Below, piece after piece: positions 34,994-43,089 of a DNA stretch of 64,000 bases. Position numbers and translations under genes: made by a program. The DNA is from Lentilitoribacter sp. Alg239-R112. GTDB taxonomy: Bacteria; Pseudomonadota; Alphaproteobacteria; Rhizobiales; Rhizobiaceae. How positions within the stretch are numbered: position 1 is the stretch's first letter; each line of letters opens with the position of its first letter. The notes beneath the pieces are model-generated. The model saw only the letters and a program-made list of their open reading frames with translations, was not told where the DNA came from and did not search any database. The stretch lies in the NCBI RefSeq assembly GCF_900537175.1, contig NZ_LS999833.1:62001-126000 (forward strand), in the 5' to 3' direction.

Positions 34994-35626
34994 CTAGGCT
35001 TTAAATGTTGCGAGCTTCAGTCCAAAGGCGATAAACACAAATCCTGTGACTCCATTGAGCCAGCGCTTAAATACCTTACTTGGCGCTCCACGAGAGAAAT
35101 ATGAAAATAGTAGCACCATGCCAGTAAACCATATCGCATTTAGAACTGCATGAATGGTGACCAGTAGGAAAAACAGCCCCGCACTATCTTGCCCAATAGT
35201 TATAAACTGAGGAAATGCAGCAAGATAAAATAATGCGACTTTGGGGTTAAGAAAATTAGATAAAAAACCCTCCAGAAAGGACTTTAACAATGTTCTTTTT
35301 CGTTTTGCCGGCGTTACAGCTTCCGCGACCCCTTCGCTTCTGAAGGCTGTTTTTAGAGCTTTTATCCCAAGCCACAATAGATAGGCGGCGCCAGCATATT
35401 TAACAATCATGAAGGCGGTTGCCGACTGCATCAAAATAACAGAAACCCCTAATATTGAAAAAGCACCATGTACATAAAAACTCGCGAAAAAACCCGCGAT
35501 ATTTGCAAAACCAGCGTTTCGTCCCGATGTTGGAACAGTTTTGGCGATCAAAACACCGTTTGGTCCTGGTGACATAATCAACAACATTGCCAATGTTGCG
35601 AAGGGAATTATTGTGGACCAAATCAT
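34994..35626 (-). CDS. LysE-family translocator
   Basis: A 210-residue inner-membrane exporter of the LysE/RhtB family with about six helices. Seen: MSPGPNGVLIAKTVPTSGR early (the SPGP motif), GAAYLLWLGIKALK in the middle, and FLEGFLSNFLNPKVALFYLAAFPQF at the loop typical of the family (residues about 115-139, cited in outline). It probably exports amino acids or their analogues. It is followed 10 bases upstream on the same strand by the YbaK gene, so the two may be co-transcribed. Confidence 0.9.
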   Translation of the reverse strand: MIWSTIIPFATLAMLLIMSPGPNGVLIAKTVPTSGRNAGFANIAGFFASFYVHGAFSILGVSVILMQSATAFMIVKYAGAAYLLWLGIKALKTAFRSEGVAEAVTPAKRKRTLLKSFLEGFLSNFLNPKVALFYLAAFPQFITIGQDSAGLFFLLVTIHAVLNAIWFTGMVLLFSYFSRGAPSKVFKRWLNGVTGFVFIAFGLKLATFKA

Positions 35627-35636
35627 CTAACTACTC

Positions 35637-36110
35637 CTATTTCAAAATCGCTTTAAACGTGTGTGCATCTGTTATATCCAACAGTATCTTTGGGTCAATC
35701 TCAAACACGATATTGTTGCCACCAGCAGCAGCCCAAACTTTGTCAAAATCAAGCAAATGCTCATCAATATAAGTCGGTAAAGGCGAAAAATGTCCGATGG
35801 GTGAAACGCCACCTATTGCAAAACCTGTCTCCTTACGAATGCGTTTTACATCAGCGCGCATCAACCCTTCACCAACCGCCTTCTCTGCCAGCGCCAGATC
35901 AACCTGATGATCTCCACTTACAAGCAGCAGTTTCAATGCGCCAGATCTCTGCCCCTCAAAAATCAACGATTTGACGATCTGACCAACTTCGACCTTACAG
36001 GCGATAGCGGCTTCTTCTGCTGTGCGGGTGCTATCTGGCATTTCGACAAATTCGATGTTCAATCCAGCCGCATCAAGCGCCGCCTTTACCCGCTTCGCAC
36101 TTTTTGACAT
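35637..36110 (-). CDS. YbaK/EbsC-family aminoacyl-tRNA deacylase
   Basis: A 157-residue YbaK/ProX-like protein. Seen: DSTRTAEEAAIACKVEVGQIVKSLIF, with the catalytic lysine in QIVKSLIF, a VDLALAEKAVG segment, and IGGVSPIGH with the conserved GxSPxGH. The family clears mischarged tRNA, chiefly Cys-tRNA(Pro) or Ala-tRNA(Pro), acting in trans. Located just upstream of the LysE-type gene on the same strand. Exact specificity cannot be read from sequence. Confidence 0.9.
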   Translation of the reverse strand: MSKSAKRVKAALDAAGLNIEFVEMPDSTRTAEEAAIACKVEVGQIVKSLIFEGQRSGALKLLLVSGDHQVDLALAEKAVGEGLMRADVKRIRKETGFAIGGVSPIGHFSPLPTYIDEHLLDFDKVWAAAGGNNIVFEIDPKILLDITDAHTFKAILK

Positions 36111-36228
36111 TGCTCACCCTTACCTGTTGTTATTTGAAGTCTTGACAGTAAACATAACTTGAAGTTTGAAAGGTGAACACATACCTTATACCTATTCACC
36201 AGAAATTTTCCTCTTGGGGTAAATCAAG

Positions 36229-36708
36229 ATGCTAAGACTTCTCATAAGCCTACTGATACTGCCATTGCTGCAGCGGCTTGTGATGTCGTTTTTGGGTGCG
36301 TTCCTGCAAAATGTGAAAACGCGAACCGCTGCCGGGAGTGCAAATAATGGCCAGGCACGTGGCACAACTGAATATGAACAATATTCAGGTTATTTTACAG
36401 GACAAGTTCGCTCCATAATTGATGGTGACAGCCTTTATGTCGTTGGTCACGAGGAGCAAATACGCTTGTGGGGCATTCAAGCACCAGAAAAACACGAGGC
36501 TGGCTATAATGAAGCTACCCAGACCCTTCGTCGCCTTGCGCAAGATCAGGAAATTGAAGTCAACGTGGTCGGCATAGACAAATTTGGGCGTACACTCGGT
36601 CGTTGCTTCTTTCGCGATGGCAGCGAACTGAATCATGAGATGATTAAGTCTGGTGCAGCACGTGAATATACGCGTTTTACCAAGGGATATTATGCGAAAA
36701 AAGGCTAA
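36229..36708 (+). CDS. Thermonuclease (SNase-like) protein
   Basis: A 159-residue protein with an N-terminal hydrophobic anchor (LLISLLILPLLQRLVMSF) and an SNase-like OB-fold: VRSIIDGDSLYVV (with catalytic Asp), IRLWGIQAPE, and DKFGRTLGRCFF (with catalytic Arg). It likely cleaves nucleic acid at the periplasmic face. It ends at GYYAKKG, where related proteins usually continue for about 15 residues (an EARA...GLW helix), so it looks slightly short. Its last 17 bases overlap the beta-lactamase gene start. Confidence 0.82.
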   Translation: MLRLLISLLILPLLQRLVMSFLGAFLQNVKTRTAAGSANNGQARGTTEYEQYSGYFTGQVRSIIDGDSLYVVGHEEQIRLWGIQAPEKHEAGYNEATQTLRRLAQDQEIEVNVVGIDKFGRTLGRCFFRDGSELNHEMIKSGAAREYTRFTKGYYAKKG

Positions 36709-37513
36709 TAACTTTGCATTCTCGCTACTTTGCGTGACAATGACCATTCTACTGGCTTTGATCCCCACCAAGGCGGCAGACATCATCGATCGTGCTGATC
36801 TCATAACTGTCTTCAAAAAACACAATGTTTCGGGGACGTTTGCGCTTTATGATCCAACACAAGATCAACTTACATTGGTGAACTCTAAACGCGCCAACAT
36901 ACAGATGATACCCGCTTCAACCTTTAAAATTGCCAACAGTTTGATTGCGCTTGAGACGAACATCATCGCTGATGAAAATGAGATCATACCCTTTGGGGGC
37001 AAACCTCAACCTATCAAGGCATGGGAAAAAGACATGCCGATCAAACAGGCTTTTAAAGTATCAAATGTACCTGTATATCAAGAACTTGCACGTAGGATTG
37101 GCATTCAAGACTATAATATATGGTTAAAGAAACTTGGTTATGGCAATCATACAGTTGGTGATAATGTAACGATGTTCTGGCTAAAAGGGCCGCTGAAAAT
37201 AAGCGCCGTAGAACAAGCTCAATTCATCGCAAAACTTGCCGGTTCTAAACTCCCACTTTCCATGAAAACCCAACAGATTGTCCGCAACATTGCGAAAATA
37301 GAAAGCAGTGGCAACCAAACTTTCTATGGCAAAACAGGCTGGACCATTGCTCCAGATCCCAACATTGGATGGTTTGTAGGCTGGGTAGAAAATAAGGACA
37401 ATCCGAATAAGCTTGTGTCATTTGCTCTAAATATCGACATCAACTCGCGAAAAGATGTTTCCTTACGAGAGATAATTGCGCGAGAAATGCTAGCCAAACT
37501 AGGCAAATACTAG
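36692..37513 (+). CDS. Class D beta-lactamase (OXA-like)
   Basis: A 273-residue secreted serine beta-lactamase. After a signal peptide (core FSLLCVTMTILLALI, cleavage near KAA) all class D motifs are present: Ser76-x-x-Lys79 (STFK, lysine usually carboxylated), Ser124-x-Val126 (SNV), Tyr150-Gly-Asn152, Trp163 (FWLKGPL) and Lys214-Thr-Gly216 (KTG) followed by GWFVGWVE. So it should be catalytically active against penicillins; spectrum cannot be read. Start at the ATG at 36692 overlaps the nuclease gene by 17 bases; an ATG at 36653 would add 13 residues and spoil the signal peptide. No mobile element flanks it. Confidence 0.93.
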   Translation: MRKKANNFAFSLLCVTMTILLALIPTKAADIIDRADLITVFKKHNVSGTFALYDPTQDQLTLVNSKRANIQMIPASTFKIANSLIALETNIIADENEIIPFGGKPQPIKAWEKDMPIKQAFKVSNVPVYQELARRIGIQDYNIWLKKLGYGNHTVGDNVTMFWLKGPLKISAVEQAQFIAKLAGSKLPLSMKTQQIVRNIAKIESSGNQTFYGKTGWTIAPDPNIGWFVGWVENKDNPNKLVSFALNIDINSRKDVSLREIIAREMLAKLGKY

Positions 37514-37549
37514 ATTGCAACAAGGCAAACAGAAGCCGTTTGGCTGCAA

Positions 37550-38842
37550 CTAAATATACAAATCATCGCGCGTTTGCGGAATTGTGCTCACGCCACGCTG
37601 CCTGCGGGTAGCAACTGTTTGATTGATTTGCACAGTTCCGCGCTCAAAAGCGATTGCGCACAGAGCCATGTATAAATACCAAAGTCGAGCACGCGCTTCG
37701 CCAACTTCAACCACCGCTTCATCAAAACGCGCCCATAGTCGCTCCGCCCAAAGACGGCATGTTTTTCCATAATGCTCGCGAAGGTTCTCTACATCATGAA
37801 CCTCAAACCCATGGGCTTCCAAATTGGAAAGCGACATGCCGATGTGATCCAATTCCCCTCCCGGGAAAATATATTTAACCAGCGCTTTATGCTCGGCACT
37901 CTTCTTACCAAACCGCTTACCCTTCTTGTTTCGACGGGTAATTGCATGGTGTAAGTAGATACCGCCAGGCTCTAGCAAACGATGTACCGTAGAGAAATAC
38001 GTATCGTAGTTCGCAATGCCCACGGCCTCAAACATACCAATGGAAGATATCTTATCAAAACGCATATCAAGATCAGTATATGATTTGATTTCGATGGTGA
38101 TTTTATCACTCAACCCCTCGCTCTCAATCCGCTGTCGAGCGAGTTCAGTCTGTGCCGTTGATAAAGACACGCCATGCCCTGTTACGCCATAATATTTTAC
38201 CGCGTGAATAAGCATAGCGCCCCATCCACAACCGATATCAAGCAGGCGGTCGCCGGGTTGCAGGCGTAGCTTTTTGCAAACATGGTCCAACTTATCAAAC
38301 TGCGCTTGTTCAATTGTGTTGTTCCAATCTTTAAAATAAGCGCACGTATAGACCATCGCATCATCCAAGAAGAGCTGGTAGAATGCATTTGATACATCAT
38401 AATGGTGTTCTATAGCACTTTGGCTAGAGCCGCTTACGAAAGGGTCGTCACCCGACAGTTTATCGACATCTTTGATTGTGCTTGCACCCAAAAATAGAGA
38501 TGGCAGATCTTTGGCCAGAGCCCACTTGGGAAGGGTTTTTATTTTCGCCCTCAGGTGAGTGCGTTTTTCGATTTTTATAATGTCAAAAATAGTACCATTC
38601 TTTATATCAATCTGCGCAGAACTCCACAATTCTATGAGACTATTTATCGATGGTCGACGTGCGATAGCGCGGACAACTTGCGGCGAAGCAACATACACAT
38701 GTATGCACTTGGTGACATCAAAGTCGGACTGCCCTCCCACAACGTGACCATTCCAGAGTCTGATCGGTACAGGCAGGTCAAGGTGTTCTAAAATAGTTCT
38801 TATAAAACGTTCGGTTTTAAAATCTGATCTATTGTTTGACAT
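37550..38842 (-). CDS. cfa: Cyclopropane-fatty-acyl-phospholipid synthase family protein
   Basis: A 430-residue CFA synthase. The SAM-binding region is seen as GDRLLDIGCGWGAMLIHA (about residues 197-214), with the family-typical KISSIGMFEAVG and GGIYLHHAI; the N-terminal region before it is the domain of about 120 residues found in full-length enzymes. It methylenates unsaturated phospholipid acyl chains using SAM, changing membrane properties in stationary phase or under acid stress. The full length and conserved SAM site favour an active enzyme. Stand-alone gene. Confidence 0.88.
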   Translation of the reverse strand: MSNNRSDFKTERFIRTILEHLDLPVPIRLWNGHVVGGQSDFDVTKCIHVYVASPQVVRAIARRPSINSLIELWSSAQIDIKNGTIFDIIKIEKRTHLRAKIKTLPKWALAKDLPSLFLGASTIKDVDKLSGDDPFVSGSSQSAIEHHYDVSNAFYQLFLDDAMVYTCAYFKDWNNTIEQAQFDKLDHVCKKLRLQPGDRLLDIGCGWGAMLIHAVKYYGVTGHGVSLSTAQTELARQRIESEGLSDKITIEIKSYTDLDMRFDKISSIGMFEAVGIANYDTYFSTVHRLLEPGGIYLHHAITRRNKKGKRFGKKSAEHKALVKYIFPGGELDHIGMSLSNLEAHGFEVHDVENLREHYGKTCRLWAERLWARFDEAVVEVGEARARLWYLYMALCAIAFERGTVQINQTVATRRQRGVSTIPQTRDDLYI

Positions 38843-38954
38843 ATTGTAGAACCCTCAATTTACAGATTAATTTATTCATAGAGGAAATATAGTCAAATAT
38901 GCAATCTATTCCAAAAGCATTCAAAGTTTGAAGCGAAATTATTTGTGAGGAACT

Positions 38955-39035
38955 ATGTTTAAACTAACGCGATGGATTCAAGAAAATACACGGTCAAAAT
39001 TGCCGCATATTCTGAATCTGCGTGACTCCGATTGA
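38955..39035 (+). CDS. Possible 26-residue small protein
   Basis: An ATG at 38955 preceded by TGAGGAACT (strong ribosome-binding site) opens 26 codons (MFKLTRWIQENT... LNLRDSD) ending at a TGA at 39035, 24 bases before the LysE-type gene at 39060. No family recognised. It may be a leader peptide or a true small gene; it could equally be chance. Confidence 0.35.
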   Translation: MFKLTRWIQENTRSKLPHILNLRDSD

Positions 39036-39059
39036 ACCATGGTTTAAATCAGTAACTCT

Positions 39060-39704
39060 ATGGAACAGATTCTCCTTTTTTACCTCACTTTTGCGGTTGC
39101 TGTGGCAAGTCCGGGACCTGCAAATTTTGCCATGATGCATACAGCATTGGAGCAAGGGCGCTTTAATGGTATGGCGCTTGCATTGGGCGTGTGGACAGGA
39201 TCCATCACATGGGGTTTATCAACGTCTCTGGGCTTGAGCGCGATTATGCAGAAATCACCCATAATTTTTGATATTTTACTGCTGGCTGGCGGCTCATATA
39301 TGTTCTACATGGGGTTTAACTCTGCTAAACAAGTTATTAATTTAAAAGGAAATAATTCATCTTCACCTGCCAATGACAATGCTCCTGTTAAATCTCCTAT
39401 CAAACAATATATTCGCGGATTACTAATCCATTTAACAAATCCGAAAGCTGCCACAGTCTGGCTCACAATTGTGCTTTACGGCACCACAATGGCAGAGGAA
39501 AATGGCACGGATTTAGTCATATTTATTCTACCTTGTTTTGCAATTGCAGCTATGGTGATGTCAGGTTATGTTTTATTCTTTTCAAGCCGCCCGATGATTG
39601 CGCTTTACGCTCGCGTTCGCAAACCATTTACCCTCACAACAGCGGCCTTCTTTATAGGAGCCGGACTGTTTATGCTTTATAGCGCATGGGAGGCGTTTAG
39701 ATGA
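39060..39704 (+). CDS. LysE-family translocator
   Basis: A 214-residue LysE/RhtB-type exporter, the second in the window. Seen: AVASPGPANFAMMHTALEQGR (SPGP motif), LLAGGSYMFYMGFNSAKQ, and a YIRGLLIHLTNPKAATVWLTIVL region with the conserved NPK. About six membrane helices are predicted. The substrate is probably an amino acid or amine. The HAD phosphatase gene starts 15 bases downstream behind AAAGGA, so the two are likely co-transcribed. Confidence 0.9.
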   Translation: MEQILLFYLTFAVAVASPGPANFAMMHTALEQGRFNGMALALGVWTGSITWGLSTSLGLSAIMQKSPIIFDILLLAGGSYMFYMGFNSAKQVINLKGNNSSSPANDNAPVKSPIKQYIRGLLIHLTNPKAATVWLTIVLYGTTMAEENGTDLVIFILPCFAIAAMVMSGYVLFFSSRPMIALYARVRKPFTLTTAAFFIGAGLFMLYSAWEAFR

Positions 39705-39719
39705 CAAAAGGATTGGCTA

Positions 39720-40373
39720 ATGAGTAGAGAAGTTGGTGTCATTTTTGATATGGACGGGTTGCTGCTGGACACTGAGCGCGTTTATCTGGAATGTTTTACA
39801 AATGCGCAAGCTGCACTGGGGTTGATGCATAATCCAACGCCCTACCTCAACTCAATTGGCATTGCCGGGGACACATCTGATCTTATCATTGGCGAAAGCT
39901 TAAGCAATGGCGTGACTGTAGAGCAATTTGTTGCAGTTTGGGATGAGAAAATCCATGCACGACTTGAGCAGGAAATCCCTGTGAAAAAAGGGGTGTTTGA
40001 ACTGCTTGAGATTTTGTCTGCCAAAAACTTGTCCATCGCGGTTGCCACATCATCGCGAACAGCCACCGCGGAAAAACATCTTACACAAGCTGGTATCATA
40101 GATCGTTTTGAGACTATTATTGGCCGCGACCAAGTCAGCAACCCCAAACCACATCCCGAACCATACCTAACAGCCGCAAATGCCATTGGGCGCAACATTT
40201 CCAAATGTTTTGCCTTTGAAGATAGCGAAACAGGCACGACAGCCGCACTGGCCTCTGGCGCACAAGTCGTACAAGTACCAGACCTGCAACAACCATCAGA
40301 CAAGTTGCGTGCCCACGGGCATATTATTGCGACGGATTTGATGGCTGGCGCACGGGCGATTGGGTTGGTTTGA
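39720..40373 (+). CDS. HAD-superfamily phosphatase (beta-phosphoglucomutase-like)
   Basis: A 217-residue HAD IA protein: catalytic DxDG as FDMDGLLLDTE (Asp10, Asp12), the second motif VATSSRTATAEKHL, the lysine in NPKPHPEPYL and the acidic FEDSETGTTAAL, all in family order, with an alpha-helical cap between. It is a small-molecule phosphatase or phosphomutase acting in the cytoplasm; substrate unknown. Directly downstream of a LysE-type exporter. Confidence 0.9.
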   Translation: MSREVGVIFDMDGLLLDTERVYLECFTNAQAALGLMHNPTPYLNSIGIAGDTSDLIIGESLSNGVTVEQFVAVWDEKIHARLEQEIPVKKGVFELLEILSAKNLSIAVATSSRTATAEKHLTQAGIIDRFETIIGRDQVSNPKPHPEPYLTAANAIGRNISKCFAFEDSETGTTAALASGAQVVQVPDLQQPSDKLRAHGHIIATDLMAGARAIGLV

Positions 40374-40398
40374 GTGTATAAACTCAGCAAACAGGACA

Positions 40399-41172
40399 TC
40401 ATTTTTCTTCGGATAGTTGTTTTTCAATCTTACTCAAAAACTCTTCCGTTGGTGTATTGTCAACCTCGTTGAAGTCAGCAGGGTAATACTTAAAACGAAT
40501 GCAAAATGTGAAGATAATTAGTAATACTGTCGAAAATATCAGGGTTGCGAAACTAAAAAGAAATTTCGCTACCAGCTTAGTCTCTTCCTCAAACAATTGA
40601 GATAATATTACATTTCCAGCTATTATAACTGGATATGCCAAGAGGCCAAATAACATTAAAAAAACCAGAAAAACAAAAAAGTATAGTATCACTTTTTGAC
40701 CAACACCTGATTTTTCACCAAAAAAATCTGGTGTCAAAACTTCGGACCACAGATTGTTGGCAATTTTATCTAACAAAACAATATCAAATGAATAAATTCC
40801 GGCGAATGAACCAATTTTTGAGAGATATTGCCCAATCAAAAATTGATCTATCAAGGCCAAAACAAAACTCATGAAGGAAGAGGCTACCAAAAAGGTTATA
40901 ACGGGCATGAGGTCAGAGCTAAGCTGTATTTTCAATCCTGCAATTTCGATAGAGCCTTGGACAAGCCCAAGAAATGCTAATAGGCTGGTCAGCATGAGAC
41001 ATATCGACCCATTACGATTAGTTTTCTTATTAATGACGGCAATTTGAGACGCGACCCCGTTCAAAAAATCATCCTGATAAAACCGACCACCAAAGTTTCC
41101 GCTCAGATATGCATCAAGAGTCCTGAGGCGACGCTGAACTAACCAGTATTTTTTAAAAGGCCCTTTTTTCAT
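40399..41172 (-). CDS. Unrecognised four-helix membrane protein
   Basis: A 257-residue AT-rich gene with no family I can name. Four hydrophobic segments are seen (about residues 55-76, 88-113, 157-190, 200-228), with a basic N-terminal 50 residues (KKYWLVQRRLRTLDAY) and an acidic C-terminal tail (NTPTEEFLSKIEKQLSEE). Its start, MKKGPFKKYW at 41172, has no obvious strong ribosome-binding site. Codon and base usage look more AT-rich than neighbours, which could point to transfer, but I have not measured it. Confidence 0.6.
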   Translation of the reverse strand: MKKGPFKKYWLVQRRLRTLDAYLSGNFGGRFYQDDFLNGVASQIAVINKKTNRNGSICLMLTSLLAFLGLVQGSIEIAGLKIQLSSDLMPVITFLVASSFMSFVLALIDQFLIGQYLSKIGSFAGIYSFDIVLLDKIANNLWSEVLTPDFFGEKSGVGQKVILYFFVFLVFLMLFGLLAYPVIIAGNVILSQLFEEETKLVAKFLFSFATLIFSTVLLIIFTFCIRFKYYPADFNEVDNTPTEEFLSKIEKQLSEEK

Positions 41173-41421
41173 ATAAAGTATTACTCCATGTCCACATTAC
41201 AAACTTAACGCGCATCAAAATCAACCAAAACGTGCTTTGATTCACAGAACGTTTAAATGCGTGCCCCGCATCAGATCGCCCTCTCCTCACAATATTGTGA
41301 CAGTATAACAATTTTGTTTACTTCCTAATTTCTTGGCAGTGCCACAATGTGCGTTTAGCAAATGATGTGGTGTGAAATATTGATTCACCTCCCGTCATTT
41401 TCTCAATAAAGGACCTCCCAA

Positions 41422-41868
41422 ATGAAAAAACTTTTATTAGCATTGGCGATCACTATGACTTCTTTTACTGCGCAAGCGTCTGATCTTGTTACCAAAATTA
41501 GCCCACACTCTGTTAACGATACGATGGACAGACTTGTGGCTGCTGTTGAAAAAGCGGGTGCGACTGTGTTTGCGCGAGTTGACCATGCAAAAGGCGCGAT
41601 GAGCATTGATGCTGAACTTGCTCCAAACCAGATGCTTGTTTTTGGAAACCCTAAACTGGGTACACCAATCATGCAGCAAAACCCTGCCGCCGGCCTTGAT
41701 CTGCCAATTCGCGTTGTTGTCTTCCAAGATACAGACGGCAAAACAAACGTTGCCTATCACAACCCAAGCCGCATTGCAGATGATCACGGCATTCCCGCTG
41801 ATTTCAAAGCATTGCAAATGATGGGTGGCGCGGTTGATAAACTGACTGGCGCAGCAACCGCTGAATAA
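41422..41868 (+). CDS. Secreted DUF302 protein
   Basis: A 148-residue protein with a signal peptide (LLLALAITMTSFTAQA) and a DUF302 domain: VNDTMDRLVAAVEKAGATVFARVDH, LFGNPKLGTPIMQQ and LPIRVVVFQDTDGK are typical (cited in outline). DUF302 proteins are small periplasmic proteins of unknown role, often near heavy-metal or redox genes; nothing in the context narrows it. Divided from the VOC gene by a bidirectional terminator. Confidence 0.88.
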   Translation: MKKLLLALAITMTSFTAQASDLVTKISPHSVNDTMDRLVAAVEKAGATVFARVDHAKGAMSIDAELAPNQMLVFGNPKLGTPIMQQNPAAGLDLPIRVVVFQDTDGKTNVAYHNPSRIADDHGIPADFKALQMMGGAVDKLTGAATAE

Positions 41869-41897
41869 TACTACCCAAATCTGATAAACAAACTAAA

Positions 41898-41924
41898 ACA
41901 CAAGCGGTATGAAGCCGCTTGTGT
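41898..41924 (-). terminator. Bidirectional terminator
   Basis: ACACAAGCGG (41898-41907) and CCGCTTGTGT (41915-41924) form a perfect 10-bp stem with a 7-base loop. On the minus strand it runs into TTTTAGTTTG; on the plus strand T-rich sequence follows after 12 bases. It separates the convergent DUF302 and VOC genes. Confidence 0.75.
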
Positions 41925-41952
41925 TGCTGTATAATATTTTTAGCAAGATACA

Positions 41953-42378
41953 TCACACTGGTGCAGCATCAGCGCTATATTGCTTTAAAAACTCCTCGCT
42001 TGGCGGAATTGGCTTAATTACATCGATCAAGATGCCGTTTGGATCATGTGTAATGAAGTGGCGTTGACCGAAATCTTCATCCTTGATTGGCAGCAGAATT
42101 GTGACCCCCTCTTTCGATACTCTGTCATAAACAGCATCGACATCTTCAACTTCGAAATTGAGTAGCAAGCCAGAAACCTTATGTCTTGCCGGCTCTGGCA
42201 CAGTCGCATGATCATATTGCAAAATAGCTAGATTGACTGCTTTATCCTTGCTGGATTGCAAGTGGATGTACCAGTCACTTTCAAAAGTTGGCACAAATTC
42301 GAAATGTTTACGATAGAACTCAGATGTCTCGGCAACTTTGTCGGTCATAATAACGGGATAATATTGAGTGCATTTCAT
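41953..42378 (-). CDS. VOC-family glyoxalase-like protein
   Basis: A 141-residue single-domain VOC protein. Seen: [16 protein letters not shown], the metal-binding Glu/His-type [13 protein letters not shown] segment and the closing [14 protein letters not shown], typical of bleomycin-resistance/glyoxalase members. A metal-dependent isomerase or binding protein; substrate unknown. It is divergent from a TetR regulator with a perfect operator palindrome (42402-42418) in between, so TetR likely represses both. Confidence 0.85.
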   Translation of the reverse strand: MKCTQYYPVIMTDKVAETSEFYRKHFEFVPTFESDWYIHLQSSKDKAVNLAILQYDHATVPEPARHKVSGLLLNFEVEDVDAVYDRVSKEGVTILLPIKDEDFGQRHFITHDPNGILIDVIKPIPPSEEFLKQYSADAAPV

Positions 42379-42401
42379 GGGTTTTCTTTCCTTTCAAAAT
42401 A

Positions 42402-42418
42402 ACATACAGTCTGTATGT
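42402..42418. promoter_or_regulatory. TetR-type operator palindrome
   Basis: ACATACAG (42402-42409) and CTGTATGT (42411-42418) are perfect inverted repeats around one central base. A further copy of the right arm (CAGTATGTAT, 42440-42449) lies beside the TetR start. The site is between the VOC and TetR genes. Confidence 0.7.
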
Positions 42419-42447
42419 ATAAGCTCAATAACAAACAGGCAGTATGT

Positions 42448-43035
42448 ATGCAAGAGAGAAATTTACGAAAATCGAATAAACAGCGCACAGAGGAAACTCG
42501 GGCCAGATTAATGAAAGCCGCGCGAGCGCTTTTTGTTGAGAAAGGCTATGCTGAGACCAGCACACCGGAGATTGTAAAAACTGCTGAAGTCACGCGTGGG
42601 GCGCTATATCACCATTTTGAGGACAAATTATCTCTGTTTCGCGCTGTATATACAACAGAGGCAAAGGCTGTATCAGAAGAGATTGATGCAGTAACATCAC
42701 GAGATATGAAGCCGATAGATGCTATGATTATAGGTGCAAATGCCTATTTTGATGCCATGCAAAAAGATGGTCGCGCAAGACTATTGCTCATTGATGGACC
42801 AGCGGCACTGAGCATTGCTGAAATTCGCGAAATAGATAAAGAAACAGGCGGTGAAAGCCTGCGACAGGGCCTCGAATATCTTAAAGAAACACATGATCTC
42901 GATATAGACCCCGCATCAGTTGCTGATCTTTTGTCGTCGATGTTTGATCGTGCTGCTCTTGCGATCCAAATTGGCGAAGATAGCGCCTCATACCGCGCAA
43001 TGATGGAAAAAGTTATGCGAAACCTGCTGGATTAA
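42448..43035 (+). CDS. TetR/AcrR-family regulator
   Basis: About 195 residues. The N-terminal helix-turn-helix is clear: RTEETRARLMKAARALFVEKG, then TSTPEIVKTAEVTRGALYHHF, with a ligand-binding C-terminal domain behind it. The start is set at the ATG at 42448 because an ATG at 42415 would lie inside the operator; AGG at about 42437 supports it. It likely represses itself and the divergent VOC gene. Confidence 0.88.
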   Translation: MQERNLRKSNKQRTEETRARLMKAARALFVEKGYAETSTPEIVKTAEVTRGALYHHFEDKLSLFRAVYTTEAKAVSEEIDAVTSRDMKPIDAMIIGANAYFDAMQKDGRARLLLIDGPAALSIAEIREIDKETGGESLRQGLEYLKETHDLDIDPASVADLLSSMFDRAALAIQIGEDSASYRAMMEKVMRNLLD

Positions 43036-43089
43036 GGCTTCTAACCATCATTCCAGCTCAGCGATATCATAGGCAATATTCTGTATTCA

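Noticed and set aside
36692..36708. Programmed frameshift joining the nuclease to the beta-lactamase
   Set aside because: The six-A run is not in the right register for a classical A-AAA-AAG slip, and the beta-lactamase has its own start and signal peptide.
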